A stretch of 64,000 bases of DNA from Streptomyces rubellomurinus (GTDB lineage: Bacteria; Actinomycetota; Actinomycetes; Streptomycetales; Streptomycetaceae): NCBI RefSeq assembly GCF_000961885.1, contig NZ_JZKH01000033.1, positions 1 through 64,000 of the forward strand. The letters are read 5' to 3'. Positions 15,536-23,917 of this stretch are shown here, piece after piece. The notes under the pieces were generated by a model. It saw only the letters and a list, made by a program, of their open reading frames with translations, did not search any database and was not told the DNA's origin. The first letter of the stretch is position 1; the number at the start of each line of letters is the position of its first letter. The translations under genes were made by a program, and so were the position numbers.

Positions 15536-17224
15536 ATGTTCCGTCGGAGGTCGCGCACCCCACGCTCGCAGCGGGCGGCCCTGGTGCGCGCGGCGCAGCC
15601 GCCCCGCGCCGAGCGCGCCGCACCCGCACCCGCACCGACCGTTCTGCGGCGCTGCCTCGCCGGGGTGAGCGCCGCCGCCGTCGTCGCGGCCGGCCTCGCG
15701 ATGGCCGGCACCGTCACGGCCGGGGCCGCCACCCCCAACCTGCTGGCCAACCCCGGATTCGAGAACGGGCTCACCGGCTGGACCTGCACCGGCGGCTCCG
15801 GCGAGGTCGTCGGCAGCCCGGTCCACTCCGGCGCCGCCGCGCTCAAGGCCACGCCGAGCGGCCAGGACGACGCCCAGTGCAGTCAGGCCGTCAGCGTGCG
15901 GCCCAACTCCTCGTACACGCTGAGCGCCTACGTCCAGGGCAGCTACGTCTACCTGGGCGCCACCGGCACCGGCGCCGGCAGCGACCCGTCCACCTGGGCG
16001 CCGGGCAACGCCTCCTACGGCCAGCTCAGCGTCGGCTTCACCACGGGGCCGTCCACCACCTCGGTGACCGTCTACCTGCACGGCTGGTACGGCCAGCCCG
16101 CCTACCTCGCGGACGACGTGTCGCTCACCGGGCCGGGCGGCAGCAGCCCCTCGCCGACCAGCACCCCGCCCACCTCCGCCCCACCGACCACGACCCCGCC
16201 CACCACACCGCCGCCCACCAGCACCCCGCCGACCACACCGCCGCCCACCTCCACCCCGCCGACCGGTGACACCTGCCCCACGAAGCCCAAGCCCTCGGGC
16301 AAGGTGCTGCAGGGCTACTGGGAGAACTGGGACGGCGCCGCGAACGGCGTCCACCCCGGTATGGGCTGGGTCCCCATCACGGACAGCCGGATCGCCGCCC
16401 ACGGCTACAACGTCATCAACGCCGCCTTCCCGGTGATCCTCTCGGACGGCACCGTCCTGTGGCAGGACGGCATGGACACCAACGTCAAGGTCGCGACCCC
16501 CGCCGAGATGTGCCGGGCCAAGGCGAGCGGCGCGACGATCCTGATGTCGATCGGCGGCGCCGCCGCGGGCATCGACCTGAGCTCCAGCGCCGTCGCGGAC
16601 AAGTTCGTGGCGACCGTCGTCCCGATCCTCAAGACGTACAACTTCGACGGGATCGACATCGACATCGAGACCGGCCTGTCCGGCAGCGGCGACATCAGGA
16701 CGCCGTCCGCCTCCCAGGCCAACCTGATGCGCATCATCGACGGCGTGCTGGCCCAGATGCCCCCGGGCTTCGGCCTGACGATGGCGCCCGAGACCGCGTA
16801 CGTCACCGGCGGCAGCGTCACCTACGGGTCGATCTGGGGCGCCTACCTGCCGATCGTCAAGAAGTACGCCGACAACGGGCAGCTGTGGTGGCTCAACATG
16901 CAGTACTACAACGGCAGCATGTACGGCTGCTCCGGCGACTCCTACCAGGCCGGTACCGTCCAGGGCTTCACCGCCCAGACCACCTGCCTGAACAACGGCC
17001 TGACCGTCCAGGGCACCACCGTCCGGGTGCCCTACGACAAGCAGGTGCCCGGCCTGCCGGCCCAGCCCGGCGCCGGCGGCGGGTACCTGGACCCGGGCCT
17101 GGTCGGCCAGTCGTGGAACGCCTTCGGCGGCGCGCTGAAGGGGCTCATGACCTGGTCGCTCAACTGGGACGGCTCCAAGGGCTGGACCTTCGGCGACAAC
17201 GTCCGCTCCCTCCAGGGCCGTTGA
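15536..17224 (+). CDS. secreted chitinase, family 18, with N-terminal carbohydrate-binding module
   Basis: 562 aa; the ATG has GAAGGGAG 6-7 nt upstream. It has a long basic N-region and signal peptide ending near VTAGAA. Next is a beta-sandwich module (NLLANPGFENGLTGW ... AYLADDVSLTG) typical of CBM16/CBM4_9-like modules, then a Pro/Thr-rich linker with repeated PPTSTPPTT blocks. The GH18 barrel carries FDGIDIDIETG, the DGxDxDxE motif whose last Glu is the catalytic acid, and a SIGG strand (ILMSIGGA). The enzyme hydrolyses beta-1,4-GlcNAc polymers outside the cell. The DasR-like element upstream fits its role in chitin use. A perfect hairpin follows. Confidence 0.93.
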   Translation: MFRRRSRTPRSQRAALVRAAQPPRAERAAPAPAPTVLRRCLAGVSAAAVVAAGLAMAGTVTAGAATPNLLANPGFENGLTGWTCTGGSGEVVGSPVHSGAAALKATPSGQDDAQCSQAVSVRPNSSYTLSAYVQGSYVYLGATGTGAGSDPSTWAPGNASYGQLSVGFTTGPSTTSVTVYLHGWYGQPAYLADDVSLTGPGGSSPSPTSTPPTSAPPTTTPPTTPPPTSTPPTTPPPTSTPPTGDTCPTKPKPSGKVLQGYWENWDGAANGVHPGMGWVPITDSRIAAHGYNVINAAFPVILSDGTVLWQDGMDTNVKVATPAEMCRAKASGATILMSIGGAAAGIDLSSSAVADKFVATVVPILKTYNFDGIDIDIETGLSGSGDIRTPSASQANLMRIIDGVLAQMPPGFGLTMAPETAYVTGGSVTYGSIWGAYLPIVKKYADNGQLWWLNMQYYNGSMYGCSGDSYQAGTVQGFTAQTTCLNNGLTVQGTTVRVPYDKQVPGLPAQPGAGGGYLDPGLVGQSWNAFGGALKGLMTWSLNWDGSKGWTFGDNVRSLQGR

Positions 17225-17229
17225 GCCGG

Positions 17230-17275
17230 CCCCGGGTCCCCGGTCGGCGCGCCGCCGCCGACCGGGGACCCGGGG
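17230..17275. terminator. bidirectional hairpin
   Basis: 20-bp exact inverted repeat with arms 17230-17249 and 17256-17275 and a 6-nt loop, between the convergent chitinase and ABC-F genes. Confidence 0.85.
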
Positions 17276-17282
17276 GGACGGG

Positions 17283-18884
17283 TCAGGACACCGCGACCAG
17301 GTCGAGGTAGGCGTCGTGCCACAGGTCCTCGTCGCCCTGGGGGAGCAGCAGCACCCGGTCGGGCCGCAGGGCCTCGATCGCGCCCGGGTCGTGGGTGACC
17401 ATCACGATGGCGCCCGGGTAGGTGCCGACCGCGGCCAGCACCTCGGTGCGGGAGGCCGGGTCGAGGTTGTTGGTCGGCTCGTCCAGGAGCAGCACGTTGG
17501 CGCCGGAGTGGACCAGCCCGGCCAGGGCGAGCCTGGTCTTCTCCCCGCCGGAGAGCACCCCGGCCGGCTTGTCGGCGTCGTCGCCGCGGAACAGGAACGC
17601 GCCCAGCACCTGCCGGAGTTCGCCGTCCGCGAGGTGGGGCGCGGCCTGGGCGAGGTTGTCGCGCACGGAGAGCTCCGGGGCCAGGGTGTCGTGCTCCTGG
17701 GCGAAGTAGCCGAGCCGCAGACCCGGGCCGGGGACGACCCGGCCGGAGTCGGGGGCCTCCCGGCCGGCCAGCAGGCGCAGCAGGGTGGTCTTGCCGGCGC
17801 CGTTGTGGCCGAGGACGACCAGCCGGCTGCCGCGGTCGACGGCGAGGTCCAGCCCGGCCAGGACCGGGCGGCCGGCGTAGGCCTTGGCGAGGCTGATCGC
17901 GCCCAGCGGCATCCGCCCGCAGGGGGCGGGTTCGGGCAGCCGGATGCGGGCGGTGCGCTCGGCCGCGCGGGCGGGTTCGAGCTCGGCGAGCATCCGGTCG
18001 GCGCGGCGGGCCATGCTGCGGGCGGTGGTCGCGGTGGCGACGTTGGCGCGCATCCGGTCGGCCTGGGCGTGCAGCGCGGCGGCCTTGCGCTCGGCGTTGG
18101 CGCGTTCGCGGGTGCGGCGGCGCTCGTCGGCGGCGCGCTGGGCGAGGTAGGCCCGCCAGCCGGTGTTGTGGACGTCGACGGCGGCGCGCTGCGGGTCGAG
18201 GTGGAACACCCGGTTGACGGTGTGCTCCAGCAGGTCGAGGTCGTGGCTGATCAGGACCAGGCCGCCCTGGTGGGAGGTCAGGAAGCCGCGCAGCCAGCCG
18301 ATCGAGTCGGCGTCCAGGTGGTTGGTGGGCTCGTCGAGCAGCAGGGTGCCGTGGTCGGCGAAGAGGATACGGGCGAGTTCGACCCGCCGGCGCTGGCCGC
18401 CGGACAGCGTGCCGACCGGCTGGTCCACGACCCGGGCGGGCAGGCCGAGCCCGGCCGCCACCCGGGCGGCCTCGGCCTCGGCGGCGTACCCGCCCCGGGA
18501 CTGGAAGCGGGCCTCGGCGCGGGCGTAGTCGTCCATCGCCCGGCGCTCGCGGGCGGCCGAGTCGGCCCGGGCCATCGCCTCCTCGGCGGCGCGCAGGGCG
18601 CGGACGGCGCCGTCCAGGCCGCGGGCGGACAGGATGCGGTCGGTGACGGTCGCGGCCGGGTCGGCGGCCCGGGAGTCCTGCGGGAGGTAGCCGACGGCGC
18701 CGGTGCGGGTGATGGTGCCGGCGGCGGGCGGCAGTTGCCCGGCGAGGGCGGCGAGCAGGGTGGTCTTGCCGGCGCCGTTGCGGCCGACCAGGCCGATCCG
18801 GTCGCCGGGGGCGATGTGCAGGTTGACGTCGGACAGCAGCAGGCGGGCACCGACGCGCACGTCGACACCACGGGTGGTGATCAC
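17283..18884 (-). CDS. ABC-F family ATPase
   Basis: 533 aa from GTG, with GGAG 9 nt upstream; an earlier start is possible but has no RBS. Two ABC cassettes without membrane segments: Walker A GRNGAGKTT and GHNGAGKTT, signatures LSGGQ and LSGGE, Walker B LLLDEPTNHLD and LLLDEPTNNLD. The interdomain linker is Ala/Arg rich and helical (QRAADERRRTRERANAERKA), as in the P-site tRNA interaction region of ABC-F proteins. Members act on the ribosome, either as translation factors or as antibiotic resistance proteins. Which role applies cannot be told from the sequence. It is monocistronic. Confidence 0.9.
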   Translation of the reverse strand: MITTRGVDVRVGARLLLSDVNLHIAPGDRIGLVGRNGAGKTTLLAALAGQLPPAAGTITRTGAVGYLPQDSRAADPAATVTDRILSARGLDGAVRALRAAEEAMARADSAARERRAMDDYARAEARFQSRGGYAAEAEAARVAAGLGLPARVVDQPVGTLSGGQRRRVELARILFADHGTLLLDEPTNHLDADSIGWLRGFLTSHQGGLVLISHDLDLLEHTVNRVFHLDPQRAAVDVHNTGWRAYLAQRAADERRRTRERANAERKAAALHAQADRMRANVATATTARSMARRADRMLAELEPARAAERTARIRLPEPAPCGRMPLGAISLAKAYAGRPVLAGLDLAVDRGSRLVVLGHNGAGKTTLLRLLAGREAPDSGRVVPGPGLRLGYFAQEHDTLAPELSVRDNLAQAAPHLADGELRQVLGAFLFRGDDADKPAGVLSGGEKTRLALAGLVHSGANVLLLDEPTNNLDPASRTEVLAAVGTYPGAIVMVTHDPGAIEALRPDRVLLLPQGDEDLWHDAYLDLVAVS

Positions 18885-19068
18885 GGGATGACGCTCCGAA
18901 ACAGCTGAGGGACACACGGGTGGCGTGGAAGCGGGTCCGTCAGCTAGGAGATGCGGGGCGTCGACATGCGGGTCAGGCTAGCGGGAGCCCGGAAGGGGCG
19001 CATCCGATTTACCGGGCCGGCTCGCGGCCGCGCGCCTCGACGGGCGGCGGCCACGGCCCGGCACCTGC

Positions 19069-20481
19069 TCAGCCGCGCAGGACCGAGGCGAGCACGGTCG
19101 GCCGGAACAGCAGGCTCGGCGGCGCCACCAGGGACATCACCTCGTGGAAGGCCGCGGTGACCTCGGCGTCGTGGGTGGCGGCGGCCAGCACCCGGTCCAG
19201 GAACCGGTGCTGCAGCTTGACCAGTGCGCCGGAGGGGCCGCCGGTGGTGGCCGGGAAGCGGGCGTCCTCGGCACCGGCCATGATCCACGGGTTCTTGGAC
19301 GCCGCCGTGATCTCCCGCCGGGCCTGCCGGGCCGTGGCCGGGCCGATGCCGCCGTGCCGCAGCGAGCTGCGGCGCAGGGCCAGCGCGCCGAGCAGCGCGA
19401 CGGTGATCCCCTGGCCGTACACCGGGTTGAAGGTGCTGGCGGCGTCGCCGATGGCGAGCAGCCCGGCCGGCGCGTTGTGCTCGTAGTGCCGCCGCACGCT
19501 CGGGCCGGGCCGGAAGCCGCGCACCTCGCTCGCCGGCTCGGCGGACCGCAGGGCCTCGCGCAGGCTCGGGTCGCGCAGGCCGTCGAGGTGCTCGGCGAAA
19601 CCGGCCTCGCCGGGCGCGGGTTCGGCGCCGCGCATGCCCGCCAGGCTGACGATCCAGCGGTCGCCCTCGACGGGCAGCAGCACGCCCATCCGCCCGGCGT
19701 GCGGCGCCTTGGTCTGGAGGTAGACGGCCTTGCAGCCGAGGTCCGCCCCGGCGGGGCGGTGGAACAGCCGGGAGCTGTAGGCGACGCCCGCGTCCACCCG
19801 CTCCTCCGGTACGGGCGGGCAGCCGAGCTCGGCCAGCCAGGCCGCGGTGGCGGTGGTGCGGCCGGCCGCGTCGACCACCAAGTCCGCCGGGATCTCCCGG
19901 ACTTCGCCGCGCCCGGCGCCACCCGCGCCCTCGGCCGCCCGGCCCTCGGCGCGCTCGCCGTCGGCCGGATCGGCGGCGGTCCCGCCCGCGCCGCCGCGCG
20001 CCCGGACCCGTACCCCGGTCACCGCGCCTGCCGAGCCGAGCAGCCCGACCACCTCGGTGCCCTCCAGGAACTCGATGGACCGCTCGGTGCGGACCCGTTC
20101 GAGGACCGCGTGGTCCAGCACCGGCCGGGTGCAGGAGAGGAAGGCCATCCGCGCCGGGTAGTCGGCCATCCACCCGGCCGCGCTGAGCCAGCGCAGGTCG
20201 CCCGAGACCGCCACCGGTTCGGCGCCCGCCTGCGTCAACCGGTGCTTGATGCCCGGCATCAGCTCCTCCAGCGCGCGGTGCCCGGCCTCCAGCACCAGGT
20301 GCCCGTGCCGCGCCTGCGGCACCCCGGCCCGGAACCGCGGCCGGTCCGGGTAGCGGTCCCGCTCCACCACGACGATCCGCTCCGCCGCGCCGCGCAGCGC
20401 CCAGGCCGCCGCCAGCCCGGCCAGCCCGCCGCCGATCACCACCGCCGTGCCCCGCCCGGGGGTCCCCTCCGTAGAAGTCAT
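19069..20481 (-). CDS. FAD-dependent oxidoreductase (PHBH fold)
   Basis: 470 aa from ATG. FAD Rossmann motif VVIGGGLAGLAAAWAL and ERD/R at the N-terminus, and GDAASTFNPVYGQG, the second FAD-binding motif, near residue 330. A Gly/Ala/Glu-rich insert lies around residues 165-200. The family covers monooxygenases, geranylgeranyl-reductase-like enzymes and halogenase-like proteins; the substrate is unknown. No RBS is visible. A TACGCT hexamer lies 7 nt upstream of the ATG, so the transcript is probably leaderless. A longer version from GTG at 20532 is open but would run through that -10. It is divergent from the VOC gene. The next gene on this strand is the ABC-F gene, 184 bp downstream. Confidence 0.85.
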   Translation of the reverse strand: MTSTEGTPGRGTAVVIGGGLAGLAAAWALRGAAERIVVVERDRYPDRPRFRAGVPQARHGHLVLEAGHRALEELMPGIKHRLTQAGAEPVAVSGDLRWLSAAGWMADYPARMAFLSCTRPVLDHAVLERVRTERSIEFLEGTEVVGLLGSAGAVTGVRVRARGGAGGTAADPADGERAEGRAAEGAGGAGRGEVREIPADLVVDAAGRTTATAAWLAELGCPPVPEERVDAGVAYSSRLFHRPAGADLGCKAVYLQTKAPHAGRMGVLLPVEGDRWIVSLAGMRGAEPAPGEAGFAEHLDGLRDPSLREALRSAEPASEVRGFRPGPSVRRHYEHNAPAGLLAIGDAASTFNPVYGQGITVALLGALALRRSSLRHGGIGPATARQARREITAASKNPWIMAGAEDARFPATTGGPSGALVKLQHRFLDRVLAAATHDAEVTAAFHEVMSLVAPPSLLFRPTVLASVLRG

Positions 20482-20488
20482 GCGACGT

Positions 20489-20494
20489 AGCGTA
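20489..20494 (-). promoter_or_regulatory. -10 hexamer TACGCT for a leaderless transcript
   Basis: On the minus strand TACGCT is followed by 7 nt and the ATG of the FAD oxidoreductase, which places transcription start at or next to the start codon. No clear -35 was seen. Confidence 0.4.
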
Positions 20495-20586
20495 GTGGCG
20501 GAACTGTCCTGTGTGACCGTGTGCTTGATCACCGACGCCCGGCGGGCGACTGGCGTCCGGCGGGAAAATCGGTGAGGCTCGGGCCC

Positions 20587-20970
20587 ATGGTCTCAGTGGT
20601 GCAGAACGTGGCGATCGACTGTGCGGACGCCTATGAACTGGCGCGGTTCTGGAGCCGGGTGACCGGCTGTCCGCTCGATCCGCAGGACAAGCCGGGCGAT
20701 CCGGAGGTGCAGGTGCCGCTCGGGGAGGGCCCGGTGCTGTACTTCAGCCAGGTGCCCGAACCCAAGACGGTCAAGAACCGGATCCACCTCTGCCTGCGCC
20801 CGGAGACCACGCGCGAGCAGGAGGTGGAGCGCCTGCTGGCCCTCGGCGCCACCCTGGTCGCCGACCGCCGGAAGCCGGACGGCGCCGGCTGGGCCGTCCT
20901 CGCCGACCCCGAGGGCAACGAGTTCTGCGTCCTGCGCAGCGCCTCCGACCGGGCCGCCACGCGGTCCTGA
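20587..20970 (+). CDS. VOC/glyoxalase-like protein
   Basis: 127 aa; ATG with GGTGAGG upstream. A single betaalphabetabetabeta domain pair: N-terminal VVQNVAIDCADAYELARFWSRVTG and C-terminal WAVLADPEGNEFCVL, the hallmark of small streptomycete VOC proteins. A His in the middle (RIHLCLRP) and Glu in NEFCVL are at the usual metal-ligand positions. The substrate is unknown; such proteins occur as isolated genes with resistance or isomerase-like roles. It is divergent from the FAD oxidoreductase across 105 bp. Confidence 0.85.
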   Translation: MVSVVQNVAIDCADAYELARFWSRVTGCPLDPQDKPGDPEVQVPLGEGPVLYFSQVPEPKTVKNRIHLCLRPETTREQEVERLLALGATLVADRRKPDGAGWAVLADPEGNEFCVLRSASDRAATRS

Positions 20971-20980
20971 CCCCGCCGGC

Positions 20981-21006
20981 CGGCCGGGGCGCTCGCGCCC
21001 CGGCCG
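20981..21006 (+). terminator. 12-bp GC hairpin
   Basis: CGGCCGGGGCGC (20981-20992) pairs exactly with 20995-21006. It lies 10 bp after the VOC gene stop and upstream of the XRE-cupin gene. Confidence 0.6.
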
Positions 21007-21060
21007 CCGTGCGGTGTGCCGGATTGACAAACACCCTTGCCGTCCCGGCGAATGGCAGGC

Positions 21061-21657
21061 ATGGCCGACGAAGAGTTCGACAACGTCCTGACCACGGTGG
21101 GCCCCCGGCTGCGCGCCCTGCGCCGGGAGCGCGGCACCACGCTCGCCAAGCTGTCCGCCGCCACCGGCATCTCGCTCAGCACGCTGTCCCGGCTGGAGTC
21201 CGGCCAGCGCCGCCCGACCCTGGAGCTGCTGCTGCCGCTGGCCCGGGAGTACCGGGTGCCGCTGGACGAACTGGTCGGCGCCCCGGCCACCGGGGACCCG
21301 CGCATCCACCCGCGCCCGGTGACGCGCAACGGCCAGACCATCGTCCCGCTCACCCGCCACCTGGGCGGACTGCACGCCTACAAGCACGTCGTGCCGCCCG
21401 GCAAGGGCACCGGGCCGGACCTGGAGTTGAAGGTGCACGAGGGCTACGAGTGGCTCTACGTGCTGTCCGGCCGGCTCCGGCTGGTGCTCGGCCCGCACGA
21501 CCTGGTGCTGGCGGCGGGTGAGGCCGCCGAGTTCGACACCCGCACCCCGCACGCCTTCGGCAACGCGGGGCCGCAGCCCGTCGAGTTCCTCAGCCTGTTC
21601 GGCCCGCAGGGCGAGCGCATCCACGTGCGGGCGCGCCCGGGAACCTCTGTTCGGTAG
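21061..21657 (+). CDS. XRE-family regulator with C-terminal cupin
   Basis: 198 aa from ATG at 21061; an in-frame ATG 9 nt upstream is equally possible. Residues about 10-65 form a helix-turn-helix (LRALRRERGTTLAKLSAATGISLSTLSRLESG). The C-terminal half is a double-stranded beta-helix (EGYEWLYVLSGRLRLVLG, GEAAEFDTRTPHAFGN). This XRE-cupin architecture is common in regulators of small-molecule metabolism; the cupin binds the effector. A TTGACA hexamer lies at 21024-21029 but no convincing -10 was found. The target is unknown and may be itself or the signal peptidase gene downstream. Confidence 0.88.
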   Translation: MADEEFDNVLTTVGPRLRALRRERGTTLAKLSAATGISLSTLSRLESGQRRPTLELLLPLAREYRVPLDELVGAPATGDPRIHPRPVTRNGQTIVPLTRHLGGLHAYKHVVPPGKGTGPDLELKVHEGYEWLYVLSGRLRLVLGPHDLVLAAGEAAEFDTRTPHAFGNAGPQPVEFLSLFGPQGERIHVRARPGTSVR

Positions 21658-21722
21658 GTTCGTTGCCTGACAGGGGGGTGCCCGCTCCGGGCTCCCGTCA
21701 GGCCGTCGGGAGGGGCCGAAAC

Positions 21723-22655
21723 ATGAGTGTGCAGCAGGGCACGGAGTCCGGCGAGAGCGGTGGAACGGACGGGGAGGCGGCCGCGAAGGCCGAGGAGGCC
21801 GGGGAGACCGTGCAAACCGAGGAGACCGGGGCGAAGGAGGAGCCCGGCCGGGCCCGCCGGGGCCGGAAGCTGACCTTCTGGCAGGAGCTGCCGATCCTGC
21901 TGGTGATCGCCCTGCTGCTCTCGCTCGGCATCAAGACCTTCTTCGTGCAGGCCTTCTCCATCCCCTCCGGCTCGATGCAGCAGACCCTGGAGCTGGGCGA
22001 CCGGGTGCTGGTCGACAAGCTCACGCCCTGGTTCGGCGCCGAGCCCGAGCGCGGCGAGGTGGTGGTCTTCCGCGACCCGGGCGGCTGGCTGGAGGGCCCG
22101 CCGAAGGAGAGCGGCGGCTTCATGGGGTCGGTGCAGAAGGTGCTGAGCACGGTCGGCCTGATGCCCTCGGCGGACGAGAAGGACCTGATCAAGCGCGTGA
22201 TCGCGGTCGGCGGGGACACCGTGGAGTGCAACGCGGGCAGCCCGGTGAAGGTGAACGGCGTCGCGCTGGACGAGCCGTACATCTTCCCCGGCTCGAAGCC
22301 CTGCGACAACGACCCGGTGGGCACCGTGACGGTGCCCAAGGGCAAGCTCTGGGTGATGGGCGACCACCGCAACAACTCGCGCGACTCGCGCCCGCACCAC
22401 AACGAGACCGGGGACGGCTTCGTCCCGGTGGACAACGTGATCGGGCGGGCCTTCGTCGTCGCGTGGCCGCTGTCGGACTGGTCCACCCTGCCCGTCCCGG
22501 GCACCTTCGACCACGTGCCGGACGCGCCGGGCGGCGGCTCGGCGTCCCCGGTGGACGGGCCGGCCGGGCCCGAGGCGGCCGCGGTGGCCGGGGTGGTGCC
22601 GCTCGCCCTGTGGCGCCGCCGCCGGGCCCGGCGCGGTGCGGCGCTGGCCCGCTGA
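21723..22655 (+). CDS. lepB: type I signal peptidase
   Basis: 310 aa; ATG with GGGAGGGG upstream. An acidic cytoplasmic leader (about 45 residues, Glu/Gly rich) precedes a membrane helix (LPILLVIALLLSLGI). The catalytic dyad is visible: Ser84 in IPSGSM and Lys157 in IKRVIAVGGDTV; box E is MGDHRNNSRDSR. A second C-terminal hydrophobic segment (AVAGVVPLALW) is followed by RRRRARR. It cleaves signal peptides of exported proteins at the outer membrane face. Streptomycetes carry several such genes, often clustered; this one stands alone, and the C-terminal membrane segment may anchor both ends. Confidence 0.93.
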   Translation: MSVQQGTESGESGGTDGEAAAKAEEAGETVQTEETGAKEEPGRARRGRKLTFWQELPILLVIALLLSLGIKTFFVQAFSIPSGSMQQTLELGDRVLVDKLTPWFGAEPERGEVVVFRDPGGWLEGPPKESGGFMGSVQKVLSTVGLMPSADEKDLIKRVIAVGGDTVECNAGSPVKVNGVALDEPYIFPGSKPCDNDPVGTVTVPKGKLWVMGDHRNNSRDSRPHHNETGDGFVPVDNVIGRAFVVAWPLSDWSTLPVPGTFDHVPDAPGGGSASPVDGPAGPEAAAVAGVVPLALWRRRRARRGAALAR

Positions 22656-22704
22656 CGGCCCGTCCCCGCGGCCGCTCCGGTTCGGCGGAACCGCCCACGC
22701 CGTG

Positions 22705-22724
22705 CTCTACGCGCTTGTAGAGTT
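22705..22724 (+). promoter_or_regulatory. palindrome CTCTAC-N6-GTAGAG overlapping a -10
   Basis: An 18-bp perfect interrupted palindrome (22705-22722) overlaps TAGAGT (22719-22724), a good -10 hexamer, about 85 nt upstream of the small gene at 22810. An operator over the -10 would imply repression. Confidence 0.4.
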
Positions 22725-22809
22725 CGGGCCGTGAGCGGCAGGTCGTCCGGTCGCGCGGCCGCCCCGGGCGGGGGAGGCCGCGGCCCGGCCCGGGTCGGGA
22801 GGCGCAACC

Positions 22810-23076
22810 GTGGTGGAGAGTGGACCCGGCCCGGCCGGTGCGGAGACACCGGCGCAACCGGCCGAACCGGCCGAACGGGACGTCACCTGGGTCTACCAGC
22901 CGGTCGAGGTGGCCCTCGGCGACGGCGGCTGGGCGCTCGGCCGGATCACCGGCTGGTGGCAGGACGCGGCCGGGCAGCGCTGGTGCCGGCTGCGGATCGG
23001 CCGCAGCGGGCAGCCGGCCCGCTGGCAGCGCTACGACCCGGCCCGGGTGCTGCTGCTGCCGGCGCGCGGCCTCTGA
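22810..23076 (+). CDS. small conserved hypothetical protein
   Basis: 88 aa from GTG, with GGAGG 7 nt upstream. An N-terminal Pro/Ala/Glu-rich stretch leads to a compact domain rich in Trp and Arg (WVYQPVEVALGDGGWALGRITGWW, WCRLRIG, RWQRYDPARVLLL). The pattern suggests a small beta-barrel (SH3- or agenet-like), but I recognise no family. Such proteins recur in streptomycetes. No operon partner is closer than 95 bp. Confidence 0.7.
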   Translation: MVESGPGPAGAETPAQPAEPAERDVTWVYQPVEVALGDGGWALGRITGWWQDAAGQRWCRLRIGRSGQPARWQRYDPARVLLLPARGL

Positions 23077-23100
23077 CCAGCGGGTGCGGACGTCTCTGGC

Positions 23101-23127
23101 GGAACCGTCCACGGCGCCCTATCGTCT
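23101..23127 (+). promoter_or_regulatory. candidate ECF-sigma promoter GGAACC-N16-CGTCT
   Basis: GGAACC (23101-23106) and CGTCT (23123-23127), 16 bp apart, match the general ECF sigma pattern (GGAAC ... CGTC). They lie about 45 nt upstream of the zinc-ribbon gene. Confidence 0.4.
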
Positions 23128-23172
23128 CCGGCAGCGACCGCCGACAGGCACCTTCCAGTCACCGGGGACGAC

Positions 23173-23832
23173 GTGAGTTCCGAGATCTACTTCAGCAGCA
23201 ACTACCGTGACCTGTGCGAGAACTACGGCACCGGCGCGGGCTTCCAGTTCGAGTTCTACTGCTACCGCTGCTCCGACACCTGGCGCTCGCCGTTCGAGCG
23301 GTTCACCACCGGCCAGGTGGCCGGCTGGATCGGCAAGGGCGTCAGCGCCGCCTGGAACCTGATCGGCGGCAACGCCAACACCATCAGCAACGCCGCGGAC
23401 GGCCTCGCCGGACAGAGCTGGGGCACCTCGCGCGACGCCGCCTTCCAGCGTGCGATCGCCAACGCCCAGGACCACTTCAACCGTTGCGCCAAGTGCACGT
23501 CCTACGTCTGCGTCCGCTGCTTCGACCCGGGCCGGGGCCTCTGCTTCACCTGCGCGCCGGACACCGGGGTCGAGGCGGCGGCGGCGCAGCACCGCGGCCT
23601 CAACGACATGGTCACCGACCGCGCCTACCAGGTCGGGCAGCAGTCCGGCGCGGAGTTCGACGTCAACGGCCCGCGGCAGCTGGTCTGTCCGCAGTGCCGG
23701 GCGGAGACGCACGGCACGCCGTTCTGCCCCGGCTGCGGCTACCGGCTGGCGCAGTCCGAGCAGTGCGCGCAGTGCCACAAGGACGTCCCGGAGGGATCGG
23801 CCTTCTGCCCGTCCTGCGGCACCAGGCGCTGA
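23173..23832 (+). CDS. multi zinc-ribbon protein
   Basis: 219 aa from GTG. Cys pairs appear in order: CYRC, CAKC...CVRC, CFTC, CPQC...CPGC, CAQC...CPSC, giving two or more zinc ribbons, with the double ribbon at the C-terminus (residues about 175-217). The middle region (GQVAGWIGKGVSAAWNLIGG) is mildly hydrophobic and could be an amphipathic or membrane-associated helix. No catalytic domain is seen. Double zinc-ribbon tails usually mediate protein or nucleic-acid contacts. The ECF-like promoter upstream would place it in a stress regulon (inference). Confidence 0.8.
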   Translation: MSSEIYFSSNYRDLCENYGTGAGFQFEFYCYRCSDTWRSPFERFTTGQVAGWIGKGVSAAWNLIGGNANTISNAADGLAGQSWGTSRDAAFQRAIANAQDHFNRCAKCTSYVCVRCFDPGRGLCFTCAPDTGVEAAAAQHRGLNDMVTDRAYQVGQQSGAEFDVNGPRQLVCPQCRAETHGTPFCPGCGYRLAQSEQCAQCHKDVPEGSAFCPSCGTRR

Positions 23833-23843
23833 CGCCCGGTACG

Positions 23844-23890
23844 GCGAAGGCGGGGCGCGCCCGGGGATTCCGGGGGCGTCCCGCCTTCGC
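23844..23890. terminator. hairpin between convergent genes
   Basis: GCGAAGGCGGG (23844-23854) pairs with 23880-23890. Inner GC-rich bases extend the stem imperfectly. Confidence 0.6.
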
Positions 23891-23917
23891 GCGTCCGGCC
23901 TCGCGGCCGGTGGCCGG

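Noticed and set aside
20532..20532. Longer start (GTG) for the FAD oxidoreductase
   Set aside because: It would pass through the -10 hexamer and add residues not matching the family.
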